From positions 6,206,362 through 6,270,361 of the forward strand of contig OX442416.1 of the NCBI GenBank assembly GCA_949361645.1: a stretch of 64,000 nt of DNA, written 5' to 3'. This DNA is from Spongilla lacustris (taxonomy: Eukaryota > Porifera > Demospongiae > Spongillida > Spongillidae). The notes under the pieces were generated by a model. That model was not told the DNA's origin, searched no databases, and saw nothing but the letters and a program-made list of their open reading frames with translations. The position numbers and the translations under genes were made by a program. Positions 47,555 through 60,284 of this stretch are shown here, one piece after another. The number at the start of each line of letters is the position of its first letter. Within the stretch, counting starts at the first letter, position 1.

Positions 47555-48143
47555 GTTAATATTATATTAGTTCTTTGGGTTAATAGAGCGCAAACATGTT
47601 TTTAGACACATGAAACAAACAGTTGATGTGTAGTACATTGCTTATTGATGTGCACTTATTTTTAGTGATGTATTCATTTTCGGATTGATGGGAAGGATTT
47701 TATAAGCATTCCCCATAAAAAATTTCTGTATTCAAACATTGCCCATATATGTAGTACTGTTCATTTGGTTGCATACTATACATGTATGTTTTTGTTCATT
47801 ATTTGATCGCGTGATCCATTTTTGAATTTTAGATTTTTTTGCTGGGCCTTGAAAGATAGGTCGAAATGAGAGGATTTCACGTTAGCTTCTAGGGCTCCGC
47901 CCCAGGCCCCAATGGAAGTACTTAAAGCGCGCCCCCATACCCCCTAGCTGGGCGGGAGGTGTGTTCCCCTCCCGCACCCTCCCGGAGCTACATCGCCCAC
48001 CGGCGCCTCTCGAACCTATATAATACAGATCGATCTATATATGTTGTCTCACCTGATTAAGGACTGGAGCGGTACTTTATAAGGCTGCTGTGAAGTGAGT
48101 ACGCACGCGCTGCTCTTGATCGGTTTAATAGAAACTGTTCTAT

Positions 48144-48237
48144 TAGTCTCGTACCCAGACCCGCACTCATGGATCGTATAGTGATCATGATGTAATCCAT
48201 CAACAGCTGCGAGTGTGGGTCTGGATATACGAGACTA
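48144..48237. mobile_element. short foldback MITE TAGTCTCGTACCCAGACCC (unit B)
   Basis: Duplicate of 27924-28017. Confidence 0.85.
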
Positions 48238-48426
48238 GTATAGTGTTCTATACCAGTACAGTACACATGCTCATAATGCATAATTACTGTTTGGATATAA
48301 AGCAATGCATTATTAATTAGACATGCGATACCATGTTCCTATAGCTCATGGTTACATGATGCATTAATACATGCAGTCTGGGTAGCGTGAGGACATCGAG
48401 ACCATTTTTAAAATTAAACAAGCCAT

Positions 48427-48700
48427 TTATCCAGCACACATTGCTTTGAGTTTTGTGTCTGCAGCTACCTCAAATGTCCTCTGAAATGTCTTAACTCTGT
48501 AGGGGCCCATATCAATTAATAGAATGCACTTTTGTTCCAAAGCTTCACACATTCTAATAATGTCTCCAACACTTAAAGCACTACGTTCATCCTCCTCTTC
48601 CTCCCCAGCACTGTTGTCCTCATTATTTAACCTGTTCAACAATCTCTTCATCTCCGGATCCTCCAGGGAAGAGATACATGTACTGTGACTCCCACCTCTC
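48427..48700 (-). CDS. unknown short coding exon, open copy (unit B)
   Basis: The frame is open from SSLEDPEMKRLLNRLNNEDN through the acidic run, ALSVGDIIRMCEALEQK, DMGPYRVKTFQRTFEV and ..KLKAMCAG-stop. Compared with unit A it lacks the approximately 24-nt VILDTVKG part, and its 74-residue tail from the internal ATG at 48651 is uninterrupted. It looks like a terminal exon, but no upstream exon or family could be identified. Confidence 0.35.
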
Positions 48701-50033
48701 TCTCATCCACTGGTTCTAACATCGTCGGAATTTCCCTAAGGTAATGTACTTAATTTTCTTTAATTCCTTTAAAGTTATTTGAAGTTCATCTTCAATTGCC
48801 TATAGCTTCAGCAGGGCCGTCGAGATCTAGAGCTGGCACGGGCCCCGGGGCTATGTAGACTAATATAGTCCCCATGCATTAATGGATGCGGTCCCCATGC
48901 CATTGGGATGGGTGCGGTAGTTATAAGCACCGTACGCGTACAGGGGGAAATTATATCGCTTTTGTGTATTGGGTTATATATAAACTATATCTAGTTCATG
49001 TGGCGAAAATTAAAAACGCATGCCGGTATGTCATTATGTAACATTATTTACCTACATGCATGTTACGTGCAAAGCGCAATCCAGGAATTGTCCTGTGCAA
49101 ACCCTGGATCCATGGTTTGTACAAACCATGGATTGGCCGCGCAATCCTGCCCTGGGATTGCTCGTGCGCGTACATGTAGATCTATAATATGTACATATCA
49201 TGCAGTGTTAGCGATGGGTATATATTGAATATTAAACACGCGTGTTATTATGTACTTATATATAACATTTATACCAAAAACAAAAAAAACTTTGAAATGT
49301 TTAGTCACGAACACCTTCACCGACATAGCTAGGAACGACGAGGATCGCGATCTATATTAATACTATTAACACCGGAATAAAATGATAGTTTGTCATTCTA
49401 ATTAGTCTTGGGCTGATTGAATTGCATGGCTACGTGTACAAGCATTTGAAATGAAGTAATTTACACATTCATGGTCAATAAAAATCTTGACGAATTCGAA
49501 ATGATGTGTCTTCACATATTTCTGCTGAAACTGGTGATGGTGAGTGAAGAGTGATTTCTCAGTGGAAAATGTATTTCATATTTGGCAGCATTATCGGAGG
49601 CTTGCCAAGCAACAGTACAAATGGAGACATGAAGCCTGCTCATCAAGATGTGATGAACCTTACCTCATTTTCAAGAGTTCTGAACCATGGCGCAGTTCAC
49701 TGTGCATCAGTAGAGAACAATTGTATTTACACACCTTAGGGCTTTTTGTACTGTAATTTAAGTGTTACCTTTTATATGATAAATCCATGCAGGTACAGGA
49801 GAACAAAAGCCTCTGTAAATCTATACTGTGACCTGTATACGAACCATGTAAACAATCTTGTTATTCAGTGGCTTGTCACTATGAAGTATTAGAAACTGTT
49901 CCCAGCTTGTTACAACCTGTTGCGAAGTTGCAGTGAGCCAAAACAATGTTGTGGTGAGGATGTTAATTAATATTCATAAAACCTTAATTGTGGTGAGAAT
50001 GTTAATTTATATACACTTGTTCACTCCCTGCAG
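48701..50033. other. no confident gene; counterpart of 28551-29799
   Basis: Same palindromic CCATGGTTTGTACAAACC block (around 49110) and the same unassigned frames near 49544-49756. Confidence 0.45.
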
Positions 50034-50119
50034 ATACATGTACTAGAGAAATACTACGAGATGTCAAAATTCTAATACAAATCCAAGAACAGCTAGATAA
50101 TGAGAAGTTTACTGATTGA
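50034..50119 (+). CDS. candidate terminal exon of an unknown gene (unit B)
   Basis: Counterpart of 29800-29885 with conserved acceptor, length and stop. One change converts KRL to KIL. Unknown product. Confidence 0.3.
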
Positions 50120-50748
50120 TGACTGTTGCTGTATTGCTTGTTGCACGAGTCCAGATGCATATAGGAGTTTTTGAATTAATTTCTGCGCCCGCCAACATTT
50201 TCAAGCAGCTCATCGAGTGTTATTTCCATTTCAGATGATTACCTGGATTGGATGACACTGCTATTAGTAAGCAACTATTGGAGGTATACAATACAAATGC
50301 AGTCTCGATTATAATATAATCATTGCAAAGCGGTTTGTGTCCATGCATGCACTCGCGCGTCCATTTACCAGTCACAAACTTTACACGTGATTCAGGTTAG
50401 ATGCGCGTATTTTAAAAAGACAAACCTCCCTAAAACCACTTGCTAACAGTATTTGCCTATACACATGTACTAGTACAGCGAAGTATCAACCCATTATTTA
50501 ATGTCACCATTTATTGCATTCACACACTTACCAGATCTTGTTTTGTAAGCAATTCTCCATCACACCTTGCCAATAAAACACTCAGCATTTCGTCTCAAAG
50601 ACATCTCATAGCAGAAAGCTCGGTCATAGCATTGATGTTATCGTCTTTCTGCTGCCGCTCCAACCTCTAAAAAAAGAATTACAAACGTGGAGCATCACGT
50701 GCCGGTTATTATTTGGAATCCCGCTTTTTTTTGTCACAGGCTTGTGAG

Positions 50749-52763
50749 CAGTGATGCCGCGGTTCAACCGTCAAGACCGTCAAACTAGGCGATACGGTTG
50801 GCTTGACCGCGTCCGTGACCGTCAGGAAAAGTGATTAATTGAATAAGTTCGGGAAAGCACTTAACCGTCAGCATAACTGAGGTAATAACCGTGGACCGCC
50901 AAAAATGTTGACGGTCAAAGGTAGTCTCGTACCCAGACCCAAATGTACGTAACGATGATCATCGCTTACAATATAACATCAAGTACATACTGTAAGCGAT
51001 GATATCATTACGTGGGTACGAGACAAGGTCAAAGGCATGAAGAAAATTTATTAGATGACTGGGGACTGGGAACCTGTGGGAGTAGATACAACGCAGTATT
51101 CATACACCCGAAGTGACAATTAATTCAATAATGAATTGTACTCTGACACCAGTTTCCTGGCATGCTCAGTATATCATGTACTGTTTATGTGAACAAAAAT
51201 TAATTTGTTGCTTGGATTTTGTTGTTTGGCTTTTATTTCTTGCTTGGATCGTTGCTTGGATTGTAGTTCTGTGAGTCACGCTGTATCATATAATTCTAGG
51301 TAGAGGCGCTCATTGCAATCAGTTGCCTTTGGTTTTCAAGTGCAGGCCTATACTAGTATCCGAGTTCTGACTTCCGGCTGAATTTAATAGTATGTCTGCT
51401 GGGTTTAGCCTGAGTCCTGATGGACTGGTTCATAATTCTGAAGCAGAAAATCGGCGCAGGTCAAAGAACCACCTGCATGCATCGAAGAAAAGTAAGCTGC
51501 GAAACATGTAAGCCTCCGTCAAGACAGTGCGGCCAAGGATGCAGTTCATCCCAGTGGTCCCAAATTTACCAACGCCTGGCTGTGCATGGAAGCACTACAA
51601 GCTGTCGCTTCGTTCTGATCATGGGGTCTGTGCTTATAGTGTGCCAAAAGGCAGAAATAACGTGGGTGAATGAAAAAGCATCTACTTGAAGCCCACAACA
51701 TGTATGCGCCTCAGTGCATGCATGATACATACATGCCATGCTATCACATTTTGTAATAGTTAACATTATGATGAAATCTCTTTGTAGTGAGGAGCCGGCA
51801 ATGAAATCCACTTCTTCTGGTACCTAGCTCCCTTCAAAAGTATATGAGTGTTTTCTGAGTCTTAATTAATTAAAACTGGGTTCAAAACCAGATTTAATCC
51901 ATCATCCTTGTTACTCAACGTTGCTGCACTATAGTCCACCCTTGCCACAAAAGCTTGAGTTGGTTGGAACCAACTATAAGGGAGGAGAGAATACAGCAGT
52001 TTAAGGACGAGCTGCTTATTGTTGCTGGGATTAAAAATGATCCTCCAAACTCACTGTCCTCATTAGACACTCAGGAAGATGCTGTGCCCAATGACAAAAT
52101 ATCAGCTCTGGATGCATTTTTTGACTTTGACGTAAGTCAGACTACTTTAAAAAAACATGCAATTGCGAATTTCAACCGACTCAGTGCATTTTATGCCTTC
52201 TATTGCAGTCATGTACTGCTACCAAAGAGATCCTTGGGGTGGCAAACAGGAGTGTGAGGGACAGCGTTGAAGCGCTATATGCTGGAACCACAAACCAACT
52301 GGCGTGTTAATAACGTCATGTAATGGTGCATGGAGCGACCACGAAGCTAACTTCCCTCACATCGCTCTGCTATTAGCCCTAAAGTATTTAGCCATTCCCG
52401 GGGCGTCTAGTGCTCCCTCTCAAGGGTATTTTCGCAGTTAAAACTTGTACTTGATCGCAAGAGATGGTGAATGGATGCTGGCAGAGAGGAAAGAGTCATC
52501 TTCTTGCGGTGTAACAAACTTTTAATGTATGATTTATAATTGCTGTGGTTATTAGTAGTAACTTATTACTTTGTGCCGTTAATTGCGACCGGGTATCGAC
52601 CGCGACCGGGACCGTCTTGAATCCAGGCGGCTTCCGTCAAACCGCCAACGTGACCGTATTGCTAAGATACGGTCAGTGTTCGTCCGTGAACGTGACCGGG
52701 ACGATCCGGTACGGTTAATCGTGAACGTGACCGGATCGATAATAGCCGACCGCGGCATCACTG
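50749..52763. mobile_element. hAT element, 2.0 kb, with 8-bp target duplication (unit B only)
   Basis: The ends CAGTGATGCCGCGGT and ACCGCGGCATCACTG are inverted. CTTGTGAG lies at 50741-50748 and 52764-52771, and unit A (30491-30498) shows the unoccupied site. Subterminal regions are packed with ACCGT/ACGGT motifs on both sides. The interior has transposase relics, and a TAGTCTCGTA foldback is nested at 50922-51024. Confidence 0.93.
51955..52520 (+). pseudogene. hAT transposase C-terminal relic
   Basis: An open stretch (..DAFFDFDVS..) is followed, in shifted frames, by NFPHIALLLALKYLAIPGAS and SAPSQGYF. These match the hAT dimerisation-domain pattern (FPxLxxLAxKYLxIPATSxPSERxFS) with several decayed positions. 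Frameshifts and stops show it is inactive. Confidence 0.75.
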
Positions 52764-52844
52764 CTTGTGAGTTGTGACAAGCAGAACTACACATTTGCTA
52801 GGATTTCAAACAAACGGTGTTTGACACGGCAATTGAAATTGAAG

Positions 52845-53002
52845 AGGGGAGGAGTGAGAGGAGAGGAGGGAGAGGGGAGGAGGGAGAGGGGAGGAGGGAG
52901 AGGGGAGGAGGGAGAGGGGAGGAGGGAGAGGGGAGGAGGGAGAGGGGAGGAGGGTGAGGGTAGGAGGAGAGGGGAGGAGGGAGAGGGGAGGTGGAAGAGG
53001 GG
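52845..53002. repeat. polypurine tract ending unit B
   Basis: Third copy of the GGGGAGGAGGGAGA tract, followed by an approximately 20-bp restart of the unit sequence before divergence. Confidence 0.9.
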
Positions 53003-53736
53003 AGATACATTCAAGAGATGAGAAGGAGATCTAACATTGTAATACAGGGTCTTCACGAAAGAACGCAACGCTTTTGAACTGGAATATCTTTTCAACAGAT
53101 GTTGCTAAAAATCTAGGATTTTGACACAAACATCAAGGGTTTAGGCAAATTTTTATCCATATTTTTAATTAAAATTTTATTAATCAAGGTTAATTAGTTT
53201 TAATAACTACATGCAATTAACCGCATCGAGGTGTAGCAATGTTAAGATATCAACTCTGAAACAAAAAACAAATAATCATAATTTTCTCATCACTAGAACC
53301 CAGCGTACGCTACGGAATCTATTTCAATTCGCGTACGCATGCGCATTGCGCACAATTATTAATTCTGGATATGATGTCATCTGGATGCCACACCTCCACC
53401 TAACTTGGACACGTAGCCCCACCCTCGAGTCGTGTGCAACGAAACTGCCCCACCTTCTCTTTGCACGACGGTCCACGATGCGTTTGCCTTTTCTCGGCTA
53501 CATCTTGTACACGCTAAGTATCTCGATTTCTGCAAAATCAAATCTTGCGGTTTGCCGTTACGATCGCCTTACGTCGTACGGTCAGTTGAAATCATGTATG
53601 GTGCGCATCAAATTTAGCAAGGACGAGACAAACGAATCATTTAAAAACGAGATCCGTCTGATTTATCAGATTCTATCATACGTGAGTTAAAGTGCCGTAC
53701 AGCTGTAGTAACGCAAAAACAAACACACACGTACAC
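53003..53736. other. unique flank right of the duplication; no recognised gene
   Basis: Begins with AGGGTCTTCACGAAAGAACG, the look of an element end. A plus-strand frame of 159 codons (53211-53690) has no recognisable domain and is probably fortuitous. Confidence 0.4.
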
Positions 53737-53751
53737 ACATACACGTACACG

Positions 53752-53842
<91 letters not shown>
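53737..53842. repeat. (AC)n microsatellite
   Basis: About 50 AC repeats with one AAC interruption, bordered by ACGCAC variants. Confidence 0.95.
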
Positions 53843-53848
<6 letters not shown>

Positions 53849-53994
53849 ACACGCACACGCACGCACGACCAGGCACGCACTGTCAGCACTTCAAGGATTA
53901 GAAGTCCATCCAACAAAATCAATTAATCACAACCTCGAAATAAAAACAGTCATGTAGCTTCATTGGTACATTCTGCCTTTTTCATGTGTGTACA

Positions 53995-56900
53995 GCTTGT
54001 TATGGTACACTAGCATCTTGTTACCAAACCTTGTTACAGTATGCATGTAGTTTGCCTGGATAGTGTGCCTTATTCTCAGGTGCAGTGCGCGTGTCTTGTC
54101 TTGGTAAATAAATAATAAATTATGTAACTATTCTAAAGTTGTGTTTTTATCCTGCATTTGTTCCAGTATGTAGCCTGTCTTATTACTTTAAACATGCAAT
54201 TAGTCTTGGTACACTGCCTTGTTATTCATGTAGGAACCTTATCTTGGGACACCCAACCTTGTTTACAGCATGCAGCTTGTGTTAATAGTTTGCCTTATTG
54301 CAGTCAGAAACTAGTCTTGATGGTAACCTGCCTTGCTAAAGTGTGTAGCTTGTCTGCCTGTTTATAAAATGCATGTGAGGCCTGTCTTGGTGCATAAAGT
54401 GTGCAGCTTGTATTGCTACACTGCTTTGTTACAGTACCTTGTTACAGTACCTCTGCACCAAATCCTACGTAGCTAGCCCTGATAGAACTGTAATTAGCTT
54501 GTGCATGTTAGCACCCTGCCTTGTTACTGCATTTAAATTGTCTTGGTACACAGATCCTTGTTACTGTATTTAGCTTATCTTGTTATTGTTTTTGAAAATG
54601 TAGCTTGTCTTGGTACCCAGAGCCTTACTACTGTATTAAGCTTGTGTCAGCACCATGCCTTTACTGTATTTAGCTTGTCTTAGCACCATTCCTTGGTACT
54701 ATATTTAGCTTGTGTTAGCACCATTCCTTCTTACTGTATTTAGCTTGTGTTGTGTCAGTACCATGCCTTGTTACTGTATTTAGCTTGTGTCAGCACCATG
54801 CCTTGTCACTGTATTTAGCTTCTGTAAGCACCATGCCTTGTTACTGTATTTAGTTTGTGTTAGCATCCTACCTTGTTACTGTATTTAGCCTGTCATGGTA
54901 CACAGAGCCTTGTTGCTGTATTTAGCTTGTGTTAGATCCCTGCCTTATTACTGTGTTTAACTTGTGTTAGCACCCTGCCTTGTTACTGTATTTGGCTTGT
55001 TTTGGTACCCAGAGACCTACCTTGTTACTGTTTTTTTTTTAAAGCAGCTTGCCTTGGTACCCAGAGCCTTGTTACTGTATTTTACTTGTGTTAGCGCCCT
55101 GCCTCGTTACTGTATGTAGCTTGTCTTAGCACCCTGCCTTGTTACTGTATTTAGCTTGTGTTGGCACACTGCCTTGTTACTGTATTTAGCTTGTGTTAGC
55201 ACCATGCCTTGTTACTGTATTTAGCTTGTGTTAGCACCTTGCCTTGTTACTGTATTTAGCTTGTGTTGGCACACTGCCTTGTTACTGTATTTAGCTTGTG
55301 TTAGCACCTTGCCTTGTTACTGTATTTAGTTTGTGTTAGCACCATGCCTTGTTACTGTATTTAGCTTGTGTCTGCATTTAGCTTGTGTTAGCACACTGCC
55401 TTGTTACAGTATTTAGCTTGTCATAATACCCAGAGCCTTGTTACGGTATTTAGCTTGTGTTAGCACCATGCGTTGTGACTATTTTTAGCTGGTCTTAGCA
55501 CCCTGCCTTGTTACTGTTTTTAACTTGTCTTGGTACGCAAAGCGTTGTTACTGTATTCAGCTTGTGTTACAACACTGCCTTGCTCCTGCATTTAGTTTGT
55601 GTTAGCACCCTGCCTTGTTAGTGTATTTAGCTTGTGTTAGCACCAGGCCTTGTTACTGTATTTAGCTTGTGTTAGCACACTGCCTTGCTCCTGCATTTAT
55701 TTTGTGTTAGCGCCCTGCCTTGTTACTGTATTTAGCTTGTGTTAGCACCATGCCTTGTTACAGTATTTAGCTTGTGTTAGCACCATGCCTTGTTACTGTA
55801 TTTAGCTTGTGTTAGCACACTGCCTTGCTACTGTATTTAGCTTGTGTTAGCTCACTGCCCTACCTTGTTACTGTTTTTCAAAAATGTAGCTTGGCATGGT
55901 ACCCAGAGCCTTGTATCTGTATTTAGCTTGTGTTAGAACCCTGCCTTGTGACGGTATTGAGCTTGATTTAGCTTCCTACCTTGTTACTGTATTGAACTTG
56001 TGTTAGCACCATGCTGTGTTAGTGTATTTAGCTTGTGTTAGCACCCTGCCTTGTTACTGTTTTAGCTTGTGTTAGTACCATGCCTTATTACTGTATTTAG
56101 CTTGTATTAGCACCCCTCCTTGTTACTGTATGTAGCTTGTGTTAGCACCCTGCCTTGTTACTGTATTTAGCTTGTGCTAGCACCCTGCCTTGTTACTGTA
56201 TTTAGCCTGTGTTAACACCCAGCTTTGTTACTGTATTTAGCTTGTGTTAGCACCATGCCTTGTTACTGTACTTCGCTTGTTTTAGCACCCTGCCTTGTAA
56301 CTGTATTTAGCTTGTGTTAGCACCTGCCTTGTTACTGTATTTAGCTTGTGTTAGCACCATGCCTTGTTACTGTATTTAGCTTGTTACAGTATTTAGCTTG
56401 TGTTAGCACCATGCCTTGTTACTGTATTTAGCTTGTGTTAGCACCCTGCCTTGTTACTGTATTTAGCTTGTGTTAGCACCATGCCTTGTTTCTATATTTA
56501 GGTTGTGTTAGCACCATGTCTTGTTACTGTATTTAGTTTGAGTTAGCACCCTGCCCTACCTTGATACTGTTTTTTTTAAATGTAGCTTGGCATGGTACCC
56601 AGAGCCTTGTTACTGTATATAGCTTGTGTTAGAACCATGCCTTCTGACTGCATTGAGCTTGATTTAGCTTCCTACCTTGTTACTGTATTTAACTTGTGTT
56701 AGCACCATGCTTTGTTAGTGTGTTTAACTTGTGTTAGCACCCTGCCTTGTTACTGTACTTGGCTTGTCTTGGTACCCAGAGCCTTGTTACTGTATTTAGC
56801 TTGTGTTAGCACCCTGCCTTGTTACTGTACTTGGCTTGTCTTGGTACCCAGAGCCTTGTTACTGTATCCAGCATGTGTTAGCACCCTGCCTTGTTACTGT

Positions 56901-59690
56901 GTTTAGCCTGTCATGGTACACAGAGCCTTGTTGCTGTATTTAGCTTGTGTTAGCACCATGCCTTGTTACTGTATGTAGCTAGTGTTAGCACCATGCCTTG
57001 TTACTGTATTTCAATTGTGTTAGCATCCTACCTTGTTACTGTATTTAGCCTGTCATGGTACACAGAGCCTTGTTGCTGTATTTAGCCTGTGTTAGATCCC
57101 TGCCTTATTACTGTGTTTGACTTGTGTTAGCACCCTGCCTTGTTATTGTATTTGGCTTGTCTTGGTACCCAGAGCCTTGTTACTGTATTTAACTTGTGTT
57201 AGCACCCTGACTTGTTACTGTATGTAGCTTGTCTTAGCACCCTGCCTTGTTGCTGTATTTAGCTTGTGTTAGATCCCTGCCTTATTACTGTGTTTAACTT
57301 GTGTTAGCACCCTGCCTTGTTACTGTATTTGGCTTGTCTTGGTACCCAGAGCCTTGTTACTGTATTTAACTTGTGTTAGCACCCTGCCTTGTTACTGTAT
57401 GTACATGTAGCTTGTCTTAGCACCCTGCCTTGTTAATGTATTTAACTTGTGTTAGCACCCTGCCTTGTTACTGTATGTACCTTGTCTTAGCACCCTGCCT
57501 TGGTACTGTATTTAACTTGTGTTAGCACCATGCCTTGCTCCTGCATTTAGTTTGTGTTAGCACCCTGCCTTGTTACTGTATTTAGCTTGTGTTAGCACCC
57601 TGCCTTGTTACTGTATTTAGCTTGTGATAGCACCCTGCCTTGTTACTGAATTTAGCTTGTGTTAGCACACTGCCTTGTTTCAGTATTTAGCCTGTCTTCG
57701 TACACAGAGCCTTGATGCTGTATTTGGATTGTTTTAGCACACAGCCTTTATAAAAATGTAGGATGTCTTGGTACACAGAGCCTTGTTACTGTATTTAGCT
57801 TGTGTTAGCACCTTGCCTTGTAACTGAGTTTAAATTGTGTTAGCACCATGCCATGTGACTGTATTTAACTTATGTTAGTACCACTGTATTTAGCTTGTGT
57901 TAGCACCCTCCCCTACCTTATTGAGAATGTAGTTTGTCTTGATACCCAAAGCCTTGTTACTGTATGTAGCTTGTGTTAGCACCATTCCTTGTTACTGTAT
58001 TTAGCTTGTGTTAGCACCATGCCTTGTTACTGTATTTAGCTTGTGTTCGCTCCCTGCCCTACCTTGTTAGTGTTTTTTTTTTTAATGTAGCTTGGCATGG
58101 TACCCAGAGCCTTGTACCTGTGTTTAGCTTGTGTTAGAACCCTGCCTTGTGACTGTAATGAACTTGATTTAGCGTATTACCTTGTTACTGTATTTAACTT
58201 GTGTTAGCACCCTGCCTTGTTACTGTATTTAGCCTGTCATGGTACACAGAACCACATTGCTGTATTTAGCTTGTGTTAGCACCCTGCCTTATTACTGTGT
58301 TTAACTTGTGTTAGCACCCTTCCTTGTTACTGTATTTAGCTTGTGTTAGCACCATGACTTCTTACTGTATTTAGCTTGTGTTAGCACCCTGCCTTGTTAC
58401 TGTATTTAGCTTGTGGTAGCACCATGCCTTTTTACTGTTTTGAGCTTGTGTTAGCACCTTGCCTTGTTACTGTAATTAGCTTGTGTTAGCAGACTGCATT
58501 GTTACAGTATTTAGCTTGTGTTAGCACACTGCCTTGTTACTGTATTTAACTTGTGGTAGCACCGTGCCTTGTTACTGTATTCAGCTTGTGGTAACACCAT
58601 GCCTTGTTACTGTATTTAGCTTGTGTTAGCACACTGCCTTGTTACAGTATTTAGCTTGTCTTGGTACGCAGAGCCTTGTTGCTGTATTTGGCTTTCGTTA
58701 GCACACAGCCTTATTACTGTTTTTATTAATGTAGCTTGTCTTGGTACCCAGAGCCTTGTTACTATATTTAGCTTGTGGTACCACCTTGCCTTGTAACTGT
58801 ATTTAGCTTGTGGTAGCACCTTGCCTTAGCTTTTATTAGCACACTGTATTTAGCTTTTCATGGTACCCAGAGCCTTGTTACTGTATTTCGCTTGTTTTAG
58901 AACCCTGCCTTGTGACTGTATAGAGCTTGATTTAGCTTCCTACCTTGTTATTGTATTTAACTTGTGTTAGCACCAAGCTTTGTTACTGTATTTAGCTTGT
59001 GTTAGCACCATGCCTTGTTACTGTATTTAGCTTGTGTTAGTACCCTACCCTACCTTGTTACTGTGTTTTAAAAATGTGGCTTGTGATTGTACCCAGAGCC
59101 TTATTACTGTATGTAGCTTGTGTTAGAGCCCTGCATTGTGACTGTATTGAACTTGATTTAGCTTATTACCTTGTTACTGTATTTAACTTGTGTTATCACC
59201 ATGCTTTGTTACTGTATTTGGCTTGTGTTAGCACCCTGCCTTGTTACTGTATTTAGCCTGTCATGGTACACAAAGCCTTGTTGCTTTATTTAGCTTGTGT
59301 TAGCTCCCTGCCTTATTACTGTGTTTAAATTGTGTTAGCACCCTTCCTTGTTACTGTATTTGGCTTGTCTTGGTACGCAGAGCATTGTTACTGTATTTAG
59401 CTTGTGTTAGCACACTGCCTTGCTCCTGTATTTAGCTTGTGTTAGCACCCTGCCTTGTTACTGTATTTAGCTTGTGTTAGCACCATTCCTTGTTACTGTA
59501 TGTAGTCTGTGGTAGCACCTTGCCTTATTACTGTATTTAGCTTGTGTTATCACCCTGCCCTACCTTGTTTCTGTTAGCTTGCCTTGGTACCCAGAGTCTG
59601 GTTACTGTATTTAGCCCTACCTTGTTACTGTATTTAGCTTGTGTTAGTAATCTGCTTTCTGACATTGTGTAGCTTGTCTTGGTCCTTAAA
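53995..59690. repeat. 35-bp satellite, left arm
   Basis: Consensus CTTGTTACTGTATTTAGC TTGTGTTAGCACCATGC (35 bp). Recurrent longer variants contain GGTACCCAGAGCCTTG or a T-run plus AATGTAGCTTGGCATGG. The left edge is degenerate. Short frames across it are translations of the repeat, not genes. Confidence 0.95.
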
Positions 59691-60284
59691 TTATATACCT
59701 TGTTTTGGTACCCATTGTTAGCTTGTATTGGTACCCTACCTTGTCAGTATGTAAACCTAGGCAGTCTTCATACCTGTAAACCTAGCCCACCTACAAACAT
59801 GTACATGTATGTGAAGCTGAACTGTCAAAAGAAACACTAAGACCAAGCATACAACAGATGGTCACAATTGTGAATGAAATTCATCATCCACTGTGGAACA
59901 ATTACTATGAATATTTGTAATGACCTACATAATAAATGTATGCAGGTGAGCTAGGTTTACATACATGAACAAGGTTTACAGGTTTGAATGTGGACTAGGT
60001 TTACATACATGTATGAAGGTGGGCTATATACATGGGCTATGTCCACATACATGGGCTATGTCCACATACATGGGCTATGTCCACATACATGGGCTATATG
60101 TCCACATACATGGGCTATGTCCACATACATGGGCTGTGTCCACATACATGGGCTATGTCCACATACATGGGCTATTTTAACAAGGTTTGGTGACAAAGGA
60201 ATGTAACAGGGCAGTGTACTAATACCAGATACAGCTTTATGAACCTAAACAGGATACCCGTGCATTTTATAAACAGGCACACAA
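59691..60284. repeat. satellite centre with 19-bp minisatellite
   Basis: Spacer between the inverted arms. 60025-60175 holds about eight copies of CATGGGCTATGTCCACATA (19 bp). Its flanks carry AAACCTAG and CTAGGTTTACATACAT in opposite orientation, so the symmetry partly continues into the spacer. Confidence 0.88.

Larger units (their letters stand above)
30755..53002. repeat. segmental tandem duplication, unit B (about 22.2 kb)
   Basis: Direct-orientation copy of 8671-30754. A third partial start (AGATACATTCAAGAGATGAG, from 53003) follows the last polypurine tract and diverges after about 53025, so the array may once have continued. Unit B carries extra insertions at 31003, 32116, 38257, 44109 and 50749. 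It lacks those of unit A at 9976, 16034, 20612 and 25415. Confidence 0.93.

Noticed and set aside
53211..53690. 159-codon plus-strand frame
   Set aside because: No recognisable domain, the start is uncertain and it lies in element-like sequence; treated as fortuitous.
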